A stretch of 64,000 nucleotides of DNA from Ruminiclostridium sufflavum DSM 19573 (GTDB lineage: Bacteria > Bacillota > Clostridia > Acetivibrionales > DSM-1351). The stretch lies in contig NZ_QKMR01000003.1 of the NCBI RefSeq assembly GCF_003208175.1, positions 220,540 to 284,539 of the forward strand, given 5' to 3'. Made by a program: the position numbers and the translations under genes. Position 1 is the stretch's first letter; every line of letters starts with the position of its first letter. Below the pieces are notes generated by a model. That model searched no databases. It was given only the letters and a program-made list of their open reading frames with translations, and was not told the origin of the DNA. Below are positions 1-10,845 of this stretch, in pieces.

Positions 1-1221
1 GTTGCCCGTTGCATTTTCTTCAATAGCCAAGGTATCAACAGTACCGCCAAAAAGCCGAATTGTGCTCTTGGCAGCTTTAGTTGAAATAGTGCCGGCACTT
101 CCACTCGTCAAGGTGAAGCTTGCTACCGTACCTTCAAGAATGTTAACCTTATCGGTCTTACCTGCCAGATTCACATTTATATTACTTTTGTCAAACTGAA
201 CTTCACTGAAATTCCCTTCGAGATTTACTGTCTGATTTGCGGCAACTGCCTGCTCGGCGATTACATTTACAAACCCCTTCCCGGTAGTCAGATTTGTTTC
301 AAGCAGCTTTCCGCCCGATCTTAAATATGTATTTTCAATTGTAGTAGTACCCTGAGCAACGACACGTACGTTACCTGCATACTTCTCTACAATTACATCT
401 CCTGCTATTGCAGAGCTTTTAATAATAACACTGTCTGGTCCTCCGCCTCTTATAACCATTTTCCCTTTTACAGTTATATTTTCAAGGCTTACATTTCCGT
501 CGGCAACACCTTCACCGATTATGAGATCACCGGAAATCTCCATGTTTTTCAGTGTAACTAAATTTGTATTAATAATCATGTTACCTGTAACATTTTTAGT
601 TACTGTCCCTGCTTTTGTTATAACAAGTCCTATGCATTTGTCCAGCATCTTTATTGCGTCAATCAGCTTTAAAACACCCAAAGGCGCATATCTTCCGCTG
701 GATATTTCTGATAAATAGCCTTTTTCTATAACAGCTCCAAAAGCCTGTAATTGTTCTGAATCAAGCTTTTCAGCATCTGTAATCTTTTTAAGAAACCTCT
801 GATCGCTAAGCTCTAAGCCAAATACCTTTGCAACCATAGCTGCGGCTTCTACCCTTGTTATACTGGAAAAAGGATAGAAGCTGGTTTTTGCCTTGTCTGT
901 TACATACCCTGCTGCGACAGCCTTGGATATTTCTATACCGTACCATGAATCCCTCGGAACATCAATAAAGCTTATATCTGCCTGCTTGGAAGGTTTGAGG
1001 ACATCATTTACAAACCCGATAAAGTCAATCTTTTGCATAGGCTTATACAAATCTTCGGTACTCACTCCCTTGTCCAGCATTCCCGTTTGTTTCCATTTAT
1101 TTAATAATGCACTATCCTCTGCAGATGCACCTGTTCCTGATGCTGCAAAGGCAGAAAAAGGAGTAAACAGCATATTTGCTATTATTAGCACAATGGCTAA
1201 CGGCCTTAATAACTTTCTCAT
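1..1221 (-). CDS. S-layer-homology surface protein (3' end beyond window)
   Basis: An open frame of 407 codons starts with ATG at 1221, preceded by a GGAGAGAG ribosome site, and runs off the left edge. Residues 1-27 form a signal peptide ending near AFAA. Residues 35-180 hold S-layer-homology (SLH) repeats (FIDVPRDSWYGIEIS, SSITRVEAAAMVAKVF), which in this family bind secondary cell-wall polymer. After about residue 200 the chain becomes a regular run of short beta strands rich in V, I, N and T, like a right-handed beta-helix. It starts 20 bases after the next SLH gene ends, so the two are probably cotranscribed. Its cell-surface location is well supported; its function is unknown. Confidence 0.85.
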   Translation of the reverse strand, partial: MRKLLRPLAIVLIIANMLFTPFSAFAASGTGASAEDSALLNKWKQTGMLDKGVSTEDLYKPMQKIDFIGFVNDVLKPSKQADISFIDVPRDSWYGIEISKAVAAGYVTDKAKTSFYPFSSITRVEAAAMVAKVFGLELSDQRFLKKITDAEKLDSEQLQAFGAVIEKGYLSEISSGRYAPLGVLKLIDAIKMLDKCIGLVITKAGTVTKNVTGNMIINTNLVTLKNMEISGDLIIGEGVADGNVSLENITVKGKMVIRGGGPDSVIIKSSAIAGDVIVEKYAGNVRVVAQGTTTIENTYLRSGGKLLETNLTTGKGFVNVIAEQAVAANQTVNLEGNFSEVQFDKSNINVNLAGKTDKVNILEGTVASFTLTSGSAGTISTKAAKSTIRLFGGTVDTLAIEENATGN

Positions 1222-1241
1222 TAAATCTCTCTCCTTCTCAA

Positions 1242-3611
1242 CTACATATTTTTGTCATAAAGATTAATAGCCTTATAAGCAATAACCGCAGCCTCAGCCC
1301 TTGTCACCTTGCCGCTAAGCTGCAAATATACTTCCCCGTTTATAATTCTGCCCGATAAAATACCAGCGGCACACACATCCGCAATCTTGTCGGCTGTATT
1401 AGCAGATATTGTCCTGTAGTCTGCAAACTGTTTTAGCAGACCTCCGTCTTCATCGGGAAACGGCGTCCCCTTTGCCTTCATAGCCAATAAAAGCATTAAT
1501 CCTGCTTGTTCCCTGCTGGCAGCCTTGTCAGGATACAGCCTGTTATCCTTGTCAGGAGATATAATTCCCAGCTTAGCGGCTGACATTATTTCCTTATAGT
1601 ACTTATGCTTCGATGTGACATCCGCATATCTTCCTGCCGGAACCATTCCTAAATCCAAGCTTCTTATTATGATAGCGCAATACTCGCCCATAGTTATATT
1701 TTGTGAAGGATAGAATTTTGAACCGGCCTTAGTATCAAATATGCCTCTGCTTGCCAAATTGCTGATAGCGGTTTCAGCCCATTTGACACTCGATACGTCG
1801 GAATAAGTTATATATTTTTTTGCGGAAGCAACAACCTCATTTGAGGTGCTGCTCCTGTTCGAACCTGTTACTGCACTTACACGGTATGTAACCGTTACAT
1901 CCGAAACAAGATTCTGTTGTGTAAAGGTTGTTGTATTTGCAGAAACCCTGCCAATTTCTCTAAATGAATAAAACTGCATGGCCTCTATTACAAATTCAGT
2001 TTCGTTAAAGGAATTATCCTCCCAGGTAAGCTTTATTTCACTTGAGGAAATAGGATTAGCCTGCAAATTTGTAGGCGCTTCTGGTGTCTTAAGAGAAACT
2101 GCTATTTCATTACTATAGTTAATTGAATTTGATTTGTCATACACTTTAATCCTATAAAAATAAACATCAGTGGTATTAACCCATTTATCAATATAAGAAA
2201 CCACATCCTCTTCAAGGTAACCGATTGTATACCACTTGCCCGATAAGCCCTGCTTTCTCTCTACATTGTACCCGGCTTCGGACATACTGGAGTCTTTCCA
2301 ATGCAAATTAACCTGTGCAGCTCCGACAACCTCATAAGTCAGATCTGAGGGAGCTGCAATAGTAACAGACCATACTGTTGTTACATTTGTAAAGTCAGAG
2401 TATACACTATTGTCGTTTATCTTTGCTCTGACCTTGTATGTATATGTGTCCTGCAATGAAATATTCTGGTCTGTAAACGAGGTGGCATTCCTGCCCATTG
2501 TCTCATAAAGCTCCCAAACGGTATTTGAACCGGTTTTGCGCCATACTTCAAAACCCGTTTCATTGTCTGTCAGATCCTCCCATGCCAGCTGTATGTTTTT
2601 GCCGTCTGTGCATGAGGAGGATAATATGCCCGGGGCCTTTAAATATGTATTTGTCACACTGATTGTATCAGAATACTCAGAATTTGTTGTACCTGAAACA
2701 GCCCTAATACGGTATTGATATGTAACACCCGCTTCAAGCTCTGCATCAGAATCTATGTAAGAATTATTATTCTGCGGCACAACGGCAATTTCTTCAAACT
2801 CGCCCGATTTTGGCGACTTTCGCTCAATAATAAATGCTGTTTCCGAAGAATTGTCTGTCCAGTTTAATTTAATGCTGTATCCTGAAAGAGCTATTCCATA
2901 AAAATCTGTCGGCTTATACAGGTATGAATATGCTGTTTTGCCTTCTTCGGGATAGGCCGCAGATTTCACACTCTCAGTGGAGCCTGAGCAGGCTCTGACT
3001 CTATAATAGTACTTTGTACCGGAGGAAATGGATTTATCACTGTAGGTATTCTGACCGATTCCTATACTGGCTAGCTTAATCCATTCGGTTCCGCTTTCTG
3101 TTCTTCTCTCAATTATTGTATTGTAGGCTTTATTGTCGGCATATCCCCATGATATGTCAATTTGATTATATGAAACCGGTGTTAATGTCAAAGAAGTCGG
3201 TTTTGCAACTTCGTCCGTTCTGAAGGACAACTCGGGAGTATAAAGATACCTTCTGCCTTCAGAATTCATGACCCATACCCTGTATGTATATGTATGGCCT
3301 GCCGACACAGCCGAATCATATGCGGTCTTGCTGTTTGGAGGCGGAGAACTGTATGTTTGAAATGTGCCTGAATCCACCTTCTTTTCAACTACATAATATT
3401 TCTCTCCTGTCAGGTTATCCTCCCAGTTGAGAGATATTGACGCTGAGCTGTAGATAATTACTGTCAGATTTGATGTATCGGCCCCATTAGCCTTTTCAGG
3501 CAAAACTAAAGCCTGTATTAAAACAGCAATTGCCAATACAAACGCCACCCGAGAAATATTATCATAAAATTTTTTTATCCTGTTAGTCCCTGTATGTATT
3601 TTCAAAACCAT
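1242..3611 (-). CDS. Fibronectin type III / S-layer-homology cell-surface protein
   Basis: 789 residues. The start at 3611 follows a GGGGGT ribosome site. A hydrophobic segment at about 20-38 is a signal peptide. Six fibronectin type III-like repeats follow at roughly 45-590, each with the pattern 'I.L.W.D....E..Y.VERK' and a closing 'Y.YRV.A'. Three SLH repeats close the protein at about 600-785 (KWAETAISNLASRGIF, YYKEIMSAAKLGII, VTRAEAAVIAYKAI). The design suggests an exported, wall-anchored scaffold or adhesin with a rod of Ig-like domains. No catalytic domain is visible. It is the first gene of a probable two-gene surface-protein operon. Confidence 0.88.
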   Translation of the reverse strand: MVLKIHTGTNRIKKFYDNISRVAFVLAIAVLIQALVLPEKANGADTSNLTVIIYSSASISLNWEDNLTGEKYYVVEKKVDSGTFQTYSSPPPNSKTAYDSAVSAGHTYTYRVWVMNSEGRRYLYTPELSFRTDEVAKPTSLTLTPVSYNQIDISWGYADNKAYNTIIERRTESGTEWIKLASIGIGQNTYSDKSISSGTKYYYRVRACSGSTESVKSAAYPEEGKTAYSYLYKPTDFYGIALSGYSIKLNWTDNSSETAFIIERKSPKSGEFEEIAVVPQNNNSYIDSDAELEAGVTYQYRIRAVSGTTNSEYSDTISVTNTYLKAPGILSSSCTDGKNIQLAWEDLTDNETGFEVWRKTGSNTVWELYETMGRNATSFTDQNISLQDTYTYKVRAKINDNSVYSDFTNVTTVWSVTIAAPSDLTYEVVGAAQVNLHWKDSSMSEAGYNVERKQGLSGKWYTIGYLEEDVVSYIDKWVNTTDVYFYRIKVYDKSNSINYSNEIAVSLKTPEAPTNLQANPISSSEIKLTWEDNSFNETEFVIEAMQFYSFREIGRVSANTTTFTQQNLVSDVTVTYRVSAVTGSNRSSTSNEVVASAKKYITYSDVSSVKWAETAISNLASRGIFDTKAGSKFYPSQNITMGEYCAIIIRSLDLGMVPAGRYADVTSKHKYYKEIMSAAKLGIISPDKDNRLYPDKAASREQAGLMLLLAMKAKGTPFPDEDGGLLKQFADYRTISANTADKIADVCAAGILSGRIINGEVYLQLSGKVTRAEAAVIAYKAINLYDKNM

Positions 3612-3768
3612 ATACCCCCAATAATTACTATATATAAGATTATATCGGCAAAAACAGAAGCATATTTAAGTCAGTAATCAATTTGTAATGTTATTGTTAT
3701 ATATGGGATGTAAAAAAATACAATCAAATTGATTGATAGTATGCGGGTTTTATCTGCATAAAGCAAAA

Positions 3769-3790
3769 AAGACCCTGCAAAATGGGTTAT
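3769..3790 (-). terminator. Possible weak terminator of the ATP synthase operon
   Basis: On the minus strand, ACCC and GGGT enclose an 8-base loop and are followed by CTTTTTTGCTTT. The stem is only about 4 bp, so this is a weak candidate. It lies about 85 bases past the atpC stop. A palindrome CTTTTGCAAAAG sits between atpC and this site. Nothing else is recognisable in 3612-3873. Confidence 0.35.
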
Positions 3791-3873
3791 CTCTCTAAGC
3801 ATTCTGTACTGAATACAAACAAATACATAATCTTTGAGTAACTTTTGCAAAAGCCTTTTTAATGAAGAATATC

Positions 3874-4275
3874 TTATTTCGGATTTGTAATCTTTAAACG
3901 AGCCATAGCTCTGGCAAGTGCCGTCTTTGAGCGGGCATACTCCAGCTGGCTGAGCTGTTTCTGCAGTCTTTCCTCTGCTCTGTCCTTTGCGGCCTTTGCT
4001 CTGTTAATATCTATTTCCTCCGGATACTCGGCAGTATCAGTTAGTATTATTACCTTGTCAGGCATAATCTCCGCAAAGCCCTCTGTAACAAGAGCCTCTG
4101 ACCATTTACCGTCTGCTTTGATCTTAAGAGGCCCTACATCCACCGCTACAACCGTGGGTGCATGCATAGCCAAAATTCCAATTTCGCCATCAACAGATCT
4201 GAATATAACTTCCTCTGCTTCGCCGGAAAAAAATTTTCTTTCAGGTGTTAAAACCTCTAAAAAAAATGTTGGCAT
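3874..4275 (-). CDS. atpC: ATP synthase F1 subunit epsilon
   Basis: 133 residues, normal for the family. The N-terminal beta sandwich (about 1-84, with [21 protein letters not shown] and [15 protein letters not shown]) is followed by a two-helix C-terminal domain (88-130, [14 protein letters not shown]). Epsilon couples the central stalk to the c-ring, and in bacteria its helical domain can inhibit ATP hydrolysis. It is the last gene of the atp operon, 32 bases after atpD. Confidence 0.97.
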   Translation of the reverse strand: MPTFFLEVLTPERKFFSGEAEEVIFRSVDGEIGILAMHAPTVVAVDVGPLKIKADGKWSEALVTEGFAEIMPDKVIILTDTAEYPEEIDINRAKAAKDRAEERLQKQLSQLEYARSKTALARAMARLKITNPK

Positions 4276-4307
4276 ACCTTAATTACCTCCATGAGCTGCA
4301 AAGTAGC

Positions 4308-5753
<1,446 letters not shown>

Positions 5754-5784
5754 TCAAATAGAAATTCTATCCGACTCAAGTCAC

Positions 5785-6669
5785 TTATTTTAGTGCAGAG
5801 GCGCCACCGACTATTTCAGATATCTCCTGTGTAATAGCAGCCTGTCTTGCTCTGTTGTAAAACAAATTTAATTTCTGCAGCATGTCATCTGCATTTGTAG
5901 TCGCGTTATCCATAGCCGTCATTCGTGCACTCTGCTCACTTGTAAAAGCTTCAACAAAAACACCGTACATAATACCTTTTATATACTTTGGTATCAAAAC
6001 ATCCAGAACAGCAGACGCTGACGGTTCATACTTAACCTTCTCATCTATTTTAATTTCAATGTCCCTGACCTCTTCACGCAAAGCACCTATTTCAATAGGA
6101 AGCAGCTTTAATGTTCTAGGCTGAAGCGAAATTGCAGAAACCATCTCGGTATATATTATATGGACCTCATCTACCTCATGCTTGTTGTACATATCCAGTA
6201 TAATGTCAGCAATCTTTCTTGCCCTGTACACTGTAGGGTTCTGTACCGCATAATCAAATTCGGTATGGACATTATAATTTTTTCTGATAAAATACGCCCT
6301 GCCTGAAATACCAGCCACCAGAAGCAATACATTTTCTTTATCATCACCGATAGTTCTCTCGGCAAGCTTGATAATGTTGCTGTTATAGCCCCCTGCCAAG
6401 CCCTTGTCACCTGTCAAGACAATATATGCCTTTCTCTGCCCTTCTTTTTTTTCTTTCAAGTCAAAGAATTTACTTTCAACGTCTCCACTATGTTCAAGAA
6501 TATCTGCAATGGTTTCTTTGACCTTATTGAAATACGGAAGCGTAACCTCCAATTGAGCTCTTGCCTTTTTCAGTTTTGACGTTGATATCAGCTTCATGGC
6601 TTTCGTAATTTGTCGCATCTGATTTATACTTTTTATGTGCGATTTTATCTCACGCATATTGTTTGCCAT
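5785..6669 (-). CDS. atpG: ATP synthase F1 subunit gamma
   Basis: 294 residues from ATG at 6669 (MANNMREIKSHIKS). The next ATG, four codons on, is an alternative start. The N- and C-terminal helices (IKSINQMRQITKAMKLISTSKLKKA and the end TQEISEIVGGASAL) form the rotating coiled coil. The middle (about 75-210) is the Rossmann-like domain with LTGDKGLAGGYNSN. The ribosome site is weak (GGCGGG), and the gene is separated from atpA by a 305-base gap, so initiation may not be simply coupled to upstream translation. Confidence 0.96.
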   Translation of the reverse strand: MANNMREIKSHIKSINQMRQITKAMKLISTSKLKKARAQLEVTLPYFNKVKETIADILEHSGDVESKFFDLKEKKEGQRKAYIVLTGDKGLAGGYNSNIIKLAERTIGDDKENVLLLVAGISGRAYFIRKNYNVHTEFDYAVQNPTVYRARKIADIILDMYNKHEVDEVHIIYTEMVSAISLQPRTLKLLPIEIGALREEVRDIEIKIDEKVKYEPSASAVLDVLIPKYIKGIMYGVFVEAFTSEQSARMTAMDNATTNADDMLQKLNLFYNRARQAAITQEISEIVGGASALK

Positions 6670-6974
6670 ATGATAGCCCGCCGTTTCCGTCGCACAGCAG
6701 CGACAATATTTTGTAATCAAACGCCTATTTGCCCGCCCGGAGAACTGCCGGTACCGGGTGAAAATTCTGTCTTGAGGCTAAAGCCCTAACTGGCCTTAGT
6801 CAGCCCGCTTGCACCAAAATAACAAATAAGCGCTATATATTCTTACTTCTCAAAAGGTTAATACCCGCCTGAAAGCACAATTTGCTAAAAGCAATATAAT
6901 GCCGTACCGCAATTTTATCATGCGAAGGCATAAAGCTCCAAATTACTTCAGCCGGCAAGCCAATAGCCTTTCAG
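6670..6974. repeat. Long non-coding gap between atpA and atpG with degenerate repeat-like sequence
   Basis: 305 bases without a credible ORF inside an otherwise tight operon. It holds a perfect palindrome CCGGTACCGG at 6748-6757, a segment CTTGAGGCTAAAGCC at about 6774 resembling the GAGGCTGAAGCC hairpin of the dispersed repeat, and ATTTTATCATGCGAAGG at about 6913 resembling ATTTTATCGTGCGA of the same repeat. I read it as an eroded copy of that repeat. No rho-independent terminator is evident. Confidence 0.45.
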
Positions 6975-8483
6975 TTAAACAAACTGAGCCTTAAATTCCT
7001 CAACCGCAGTCTTTAACATTTTTATAGCTTCATCATCAATGTTACCTGTTTGAGCAACTACTGAAAGTATTTTTGGATATTTATCCTTAACATAGCTTAC
7101 CAGCTCCTTATTAAACTTGCTAACCTTATTAACCGGCAAATCCATAAGATATTTGTTTGTCGCACTGTATAGAATCACTATCTGTTCCTCTACCGGTAAT
7201 GTTGAATACTGCGGCTGCTTTAAGGTTTCAAATAATCTTTCGCCTTGGAACAACTTATCTCTTGTCTGCTTATCCAAATCCGAGCCAAACTGTGCAAAAG
7301 CTTCCAATTCCCTGTATTGCGCCAAATTTATTCTCAGTGGGCCGGCAATTTTTTTCATAGCCTTTATTTGTGCAGCTCCTCCGACTCTTGATACTGATAA
7401 TCCAACATTAACAGCAGGTCTTTGTCCTGCAAAGAACAGCTCTGATTCCAGATAAATCTGACCATCGGTAATTGAGATTACATTTGTAGGAATATATGCC
7501 GAAACATCTCCTGCCAAGGTTTCAATTATCGGTAATGCAGTAATTGAACCTCCGCCCATTTCGTCACTGATCTTTGCCGCTCTCTCCAGTAACCTTGAAT
7601 GCAAATAGAAAACATCTCCCGGATAAGCTTCTCTTCCAGGCGGCCTTTTAAGCAGCAAGGACATTGAGCGGTATGCAACCGCATGCTTTGACAAATCGTC
7701 GTAAATAATCAAAACATCCTTATGATACCTGTACATAAAATCCTCGGCAATAGCACAGCCTGAATATGGTGCAAGGTATTGCACAGATGCCATGTCACTT
7801 GCAGTTGAGGATACAACAATTGAATATTCCATTGCTCCGTATTTTTCAAGCTTGTCAACAATCCCTGTAACTGTAGATGCCTTTTGTCCTATTGCAACAT
7901 AGATGCAAATAACATCCTTGCCCTTCTGGTTAATAATAGTATCAATCGCTATTGCAGTCTTCCCTGTCTGCCTGTCACCTATTATAAGCTCTCTCTGCCC
8001 TCTTCCGATAGGAATCAGTGCATCAATAGCCATTATACCTGTCTGCAGCGGTGTATTTACACCCTTTCTGTCAATAACGCCCGGTGCCAGAAATTCTACC
8101 GGACGATACGCATCGGTAGCTATTTCCCCCTTGCCATCCAAAGGCTTTCCCAAAGGATTTACAACCCTGCCTATCATACTGTTTCCAACCGGTATCTGAA
8201 CTGTTTTCCCAGTCCTTTTAACAGAAGAGCCTTCTCTTATCTGCCTGTCGTCACCTAAAATAACACAGCCTACGCTATCCTCATTAAGATTCTGAGCCAT
8301 ACCGTATACATTGTTTTCGAACTGCAGGAGCTCTCCCGACATACATGATTGAAGCCCATAAATAGTTGCTATTCCGTCTCCTGTCTGAAGTACGTATCCT
8401 ACATCATCAGTTTTAACAACAGCACCATAATTTTCTATCTGCTGCTTTATAATCGAACTAATTTCATCTGGTCTAAGACTCAT
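6975..8483 (-). CDS. atpA: ATP synthase F1 subunit alpha
   Basis: 502 residues. ATG at 8483 is preferred over an in-frame GTG three codons upstream, because that GTG is part of the GGGGTGAG ribosome site. Non-catalytic nucleotide-binding subunit with P-loop GDRQTGKT near residue 170, the region [18 protein letters not shown], and the signature [17 protein letters not shown]. It lies 30 bases after atpH in canonical order. Identification is certain. Confidence 0.98.
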   Translation of the reverse strand: MSLRPDEISSIIKQQIENYGAVVKTDDVGYVLQTGDGIATIYGLQSCMSGELLQFENNVYGMAQNLNEDSVGCVILGDDRQIREGSSVKRTGKTVQIPVGNSMIGRVVNPLGKPLDGKGEIATDAYRPVEFLAPGVIDRKGVNTPLQTGIMAIDALIPIGRGQRELIIGDRQTGKTAIAIDTIINQKGKDVICIYVAIGQKASTVTGIVDKLEKYGAMEYSIVVSSTASDMASVQYLAPYSGCAIAEDFMYRYHKDVLIIYDDLSKHAVAYRSMSLLLKRPPGREAYPGDVFYLHSRLLERAAKISDEMGGGSITALPIIETLAGDVSAYIPTNVISITDGQIYLESELFFAGQRPAVNVGLSVSRVGGAAQIKAMKKIAGPLRINLAQYRELEAFAQFGSDLDKQTRDKLFQGERLFETLKQPQYSTLPVEEQIVILYSATNKYLMDLPVNKVSKFNKELVSYVKDKYPKILSVVAQTGNIDDEAIKMLKTAVEEFKAQFV

Positions 8484-8513
8484 GTTTCTCACCCCATACT
8501 CTGCCGCTGATTG

Positions 8514-9041
8514 TCATATGCTAACCAGCTCAGTTAATGATTCTATTCTGCCTTTTATACTTCCATCATAAACCTTGTCTCCAATAATCACCTTTACACC
8601 GCCGATTATAGAAGCATCAATGACTTCTTCAGCTTTTACCGCTATCGCATCATACTTATTTCTGAACTTTTCTTTAATGCTCAAAAGCTGCTGCTCTGTT
8701 AACGGTTCAGCTGTAATAATCTTTATATCCAAAACATTAAATTTTTCATTTATAAGCCGCACCAGCTGCTGATAAATTTCTGATATGTTATTTATACGCT
8801 TTTTATCAATAAGCAGCAAAATAAAATTAAGCATATTTTTGCTAAGCTTATCTGTAAAAACATTTCTGATAACAGTTTGCTTTTTGTCATCCTTTATGGT
8901 CGGATTGGCCAAAAAGTCTCTGAATTCCATATCAGAATCATAAACAGCAACAAAGCCTTCAAATTCCTCTCGGACACTTTCAATACTGTTTTGTGACAAT
9001 TCCATCAATGCCTGGGCATATCTTTTTTCAACAAGCGGCAT
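8514..9041 (-). CDS. atpH: ATP synthase F1 subunit delta
   Basis: 175 residues from ATG at 9041 (MPLVEKRYAQALMEL). Its ATG overlaps the atpF stop in a TGATG junction, implying translational coupling. The N-terminal helical bundle and the C-terminal motif IIGGVKVIIGDKVYDGSIKGRIESL are typical. Delta ties the top of F1 to the b-subunit stalk. Confidence 0.96.
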   Translation of the reverse strand: MPLVEKRYAQALMELSQNSIESVREEFEGFVAVYDSDMEFRDFLANPTIKDDKKQTVIRNVFTDKLSKNMLNFILLLIDKKRINNISEIYQQLVRLINEKFNVLDIKIITAEPLTEQQLLSIKEKFRNKYDAIAVKAEEVIDASIIGGVKVIIGDKVYDGSIKGRIESLTELVSI

Positions 9042-9526
9042 CAAACAGCACCTGCCTCGTCTATAAATTTGTCAACCATTGCTTTGTTTGCTTCTGTATC
9101 CATATTGGCCTGAACCAGCTTTGTAGCTGCTGCTATTGCAAGAATAGCAATCTGCTGCTTCGTCTGCTTAAGCATCTCGTCTCTCTCTCGTTCCACATCT
9201 TCATGCCCCTTTTGAATAATTGCAAGAGCATCCTTTTTGGCATTCGCCACAATTCCATCATATTCACGTGCGGCCTTTGCCCTTAATTCGTTTAATAACT
9301 TGTCTCCATCCAATTTTATGTTCTTCATCTGCTCATCATATTTTTTGTGTGCTTCAGCTGCTTCTGTCCTGGCATTTTCTGCATCCTTCAATCCCTGCTC
9401 TATGGAACTTTTTCTTTCCTCCATAAGATTTGTAATAGGTTTGAAAAGGAATTTTCTCATTAACAAAAATAAAATAATCAGGTTTAAAGCAACAAAAATA
9501 AATGTATACCTATCAGGTTCCAACAT
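9041..9526 (-). CDS. atpF: ATP synthase Fo subunit b
   Basis: 161 residues. One N-terminal membrane helix (about 8-24, TFIFVALNLIILFLLM) is followed by a long charged, Ala-rich amphipathic helix (28-150, with QGLKDAENARTEAAEAHKKY) that dimerises as the peripheral stalk. It follows a 362-base gap after atpE and overlaps atpH. Confidence 0.96.
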   Translation of the reverse strand: MLEPDRYTFIFVALNLIILFLLMRKFLFKPITNLMEERKSSIEQGLKDAENARTEAAEAHKKYDEQMKNIKLDGDKLLNELRAKAAREYDGIVANAKKDALAIIQKGHEDVERERDEMLKQTKQQIAILAIAAATKLVQANMDTEANKAMVDKFIDEAGAV

Positions 9527-9640
9527 ATACTCACATCCCCTTTATTGCCCGTTTTTTATCTCTCAGTCCGTTTAAAAACAAATATATATAATATGCTCAG
9601 TATATACCAAGCCTTATTATCGCCCTTACGGCTTACTGCC

Positions 9641-9688
9641 ACATATCTGTGAAAGATATAATATCTTGAATATCCTTCACAGATATGT
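9641..9688 (-). promoter_or_regulatory. Strong 19-bp hairpin in the atpE-atpF gap
   Basis: Left arm 9641-9659 and right arm 9670-9688 are complementary at 18 of 19 positions and enclose a 10-base loop. The arms begin ACATATCTGTGAA and end TTCACAGATATGT. No U-rich tract follows on the minus strand, so it is not a standard terminator. In the transcript it would sit 3' of atpE and 5' of atpF, where it could stabilise the 3' end of an atpIBE segment or act as a processing site. The sequence is seen directly; the role is inferred. Confidence 0.6.
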
Positions 9689-9719
9689 CTAAGTGCCAAA
9701 ACATTTACTGCTGTTCTTA

Positions 9720-9853
9720 AAGTCAAAAAAGCGAATCCAAACCTAAATTGCGTTCAGCCTCAGCTTAAAAGCTTACTTTGCCTGAAAAGCGACGCATATT
9801 GTCCCGGCATTTTATCGTGCGAGGGCCTGAACCGTGATTGACCATAGTCATAC
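9720..9853. repeat. Partial copy of the dispersed GTCAATT-type repeat
   Basis: The stretch shares TTAAAGTC near 9720, AAATTGCGTTCAG near 9750, AGCTTAAAAGCTTA near 9765, GCCTGAAAAGCGA near 9780 and ATTTTATCGTGCGA near 9810 with the full copies at 30854 and 53679. The right end runs into TGATTGACCATAGTCA. It lies between atpE and atpF. Confidence 0.6.
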
Positions 9854-9887
9854 ATTGACCATAGTCATACATTGACTATAGTCATAT
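9837..9887. repeat. Three tandem 17-bp units ATTGACCATAGTCATAC
   Basis: Units at 9837-9853 and 9854-9870 are identical; the unit at 9871-9887 differs at two positions (attgacTatagtcataT). The unit matches the outer end of the dispersed repeat (ATTGACTTTAGTCAA at the copy near 31026), so the end of the element seems to have been amplified. The block finishes two bases before the atpE stop codon. Confidence 0.8.
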
Positions 9888-9888
9888 A

Positions 9889-10122
9889 TTAACCCATTTT
9901 TAAGAAAACCAGTACCAATGCTACTACCAAACCATAAATAGCGGTTGCTTCTGCAAGAGCCGCACCTAGAAGCAGAGATGTTCTAATTGAACCTGCTGCC
10001 TCAGGCTGTCTAGCTATTCCTTCAACAGCTTTGCCTGTTGCCAGACTGATGCCTATTCCAGCACCGATACCTGTAAATGCTGAAATAGCTGCTGCTATTG
10101 CTATTATACCTGTTCCTGTCAT
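9889..10122 (-). CDS. atpE: ATP synthase Fo subunit c
   Basis: 77 residues forming a two-helix hairpin: Gly/Ala-rich helix 1 (5-30), loop RQPEAAG (38-44) and helix 2 (48-75). The ion-carrying carboxylate is Glu58 in LAEATAIYG. Positions that supply Na+ ligands in sodium-type rings are not conserved: the helix-1 Gln is Ile25 and the Ser after the Glu is Ala59. This suggests a proton ring, by family comparison. It lies 12 bases after atpB. Confidence 0.97.
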   Translation of the reverse strand: MTGTGIIAIAAAISAFTGIGAGIGISLATGKAVEGIARQPEAAGSIRTSLLLGAALAEATAIYGLVVALVLVFLKMG

Positions 10123-10134
10123 AATTTCACCCCC

Positions 10135-10845
10135 TTATTCTAATGCCTCTGAAATATATATAGAAGTTAAAAACATAAACACATATGCTTGAAGAATTCC
10201 GTCAAACAAATCAAAATAAAGACTCAGAAACGCCGGTGCGAATACCGGCAGTGCCATATAAATAAGCTCCATAACTATAAATGCGCCTAAAATATTTCCA
10301 AATAAACGTAATGCCAAGGATGCAGGTTTTATCAAGTAGTCAAGTATATTAAAAGGAAGCATTACCGGTGTCGGCTTGGCAAAGCTCTTTAACCAGCCGC
10401 CCACTCCCTTGTATCGAATTCCGGCATAAATCACCACGCAAATTGACATTACTGCCAGACATAAGGTAACATTTATATTTCTTGTGGGAGGCCTCAGCTT
10501 AAAGCCCTCTTCTCCTCCTGGAATAATATTGAATATTGAAACCGTATTTGCAAAGATCAGGAAAAGGATAACAGTACCTAGGTATGGAGCAAATGCCTTC
10601 CAATAATGAGGCCCTATTGCATCCTTTACCATGTTGTTAATAAACTCTACTACTATTTCTGCAATATTCTGTCTTTTATTCGGGATCAAAGTAAGCTTAC
10701 GAGTAAGAAAAACAGCAAGAATAATCATTACCGCCATTATAACCCACATTGTCACCACAAGATCAGAAACAGGAATCTTCAGTCCAAAAAGATTCATAGT
10801 AAACACATTATGCGGTTCCATCGCATGTGTAAGTTTTTCACCCAT
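10135..10845 (-). CDS. atpB: ATP synthase Fo subunit a
   Basis: 236 residues with five to six membrane helices. The essential stator arginine lies in SLALRLFGNILGAFIVME (about 175-192). ATG at 10845 overlaps the atpI stop (TAATG), with GGAGAGGTGAT as ribosome site. It forms the ion half-channels against the c-ring. Confidence 0.97.
   Translation of the reverse strand: MGEKLTHAMEPHNVFTMNLFGLKIPVSDLVVTMWVIMAVMIILAVFLTRKLTLIPNKRQNIAEIVVEFINNMVKDAIGPHYWKAFAPYLGTVILFLIFANTVSIFNIIPGGEEGFKLRPPTRNINVTLCLAVMSICVVIYAGIRYKGVGGWLKSFAKPTPVMLPFNILDYLIKPASLALRLFGNILGAFIVMELIYMALPVFAPAFLSLYFDLFDGILQAYVFMFLTSIYISEALE

Noticed and set aside
893..1267. 124-residue plus-strand ORF
   Set aside because: Antisense shadow of the S-layer gene.
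7884..8258. 124- and 98-residue plus-strand ORFs opposite atpA
   Set aside because: Shadows of a highly conserved gene; no ribosome site or plausible product.
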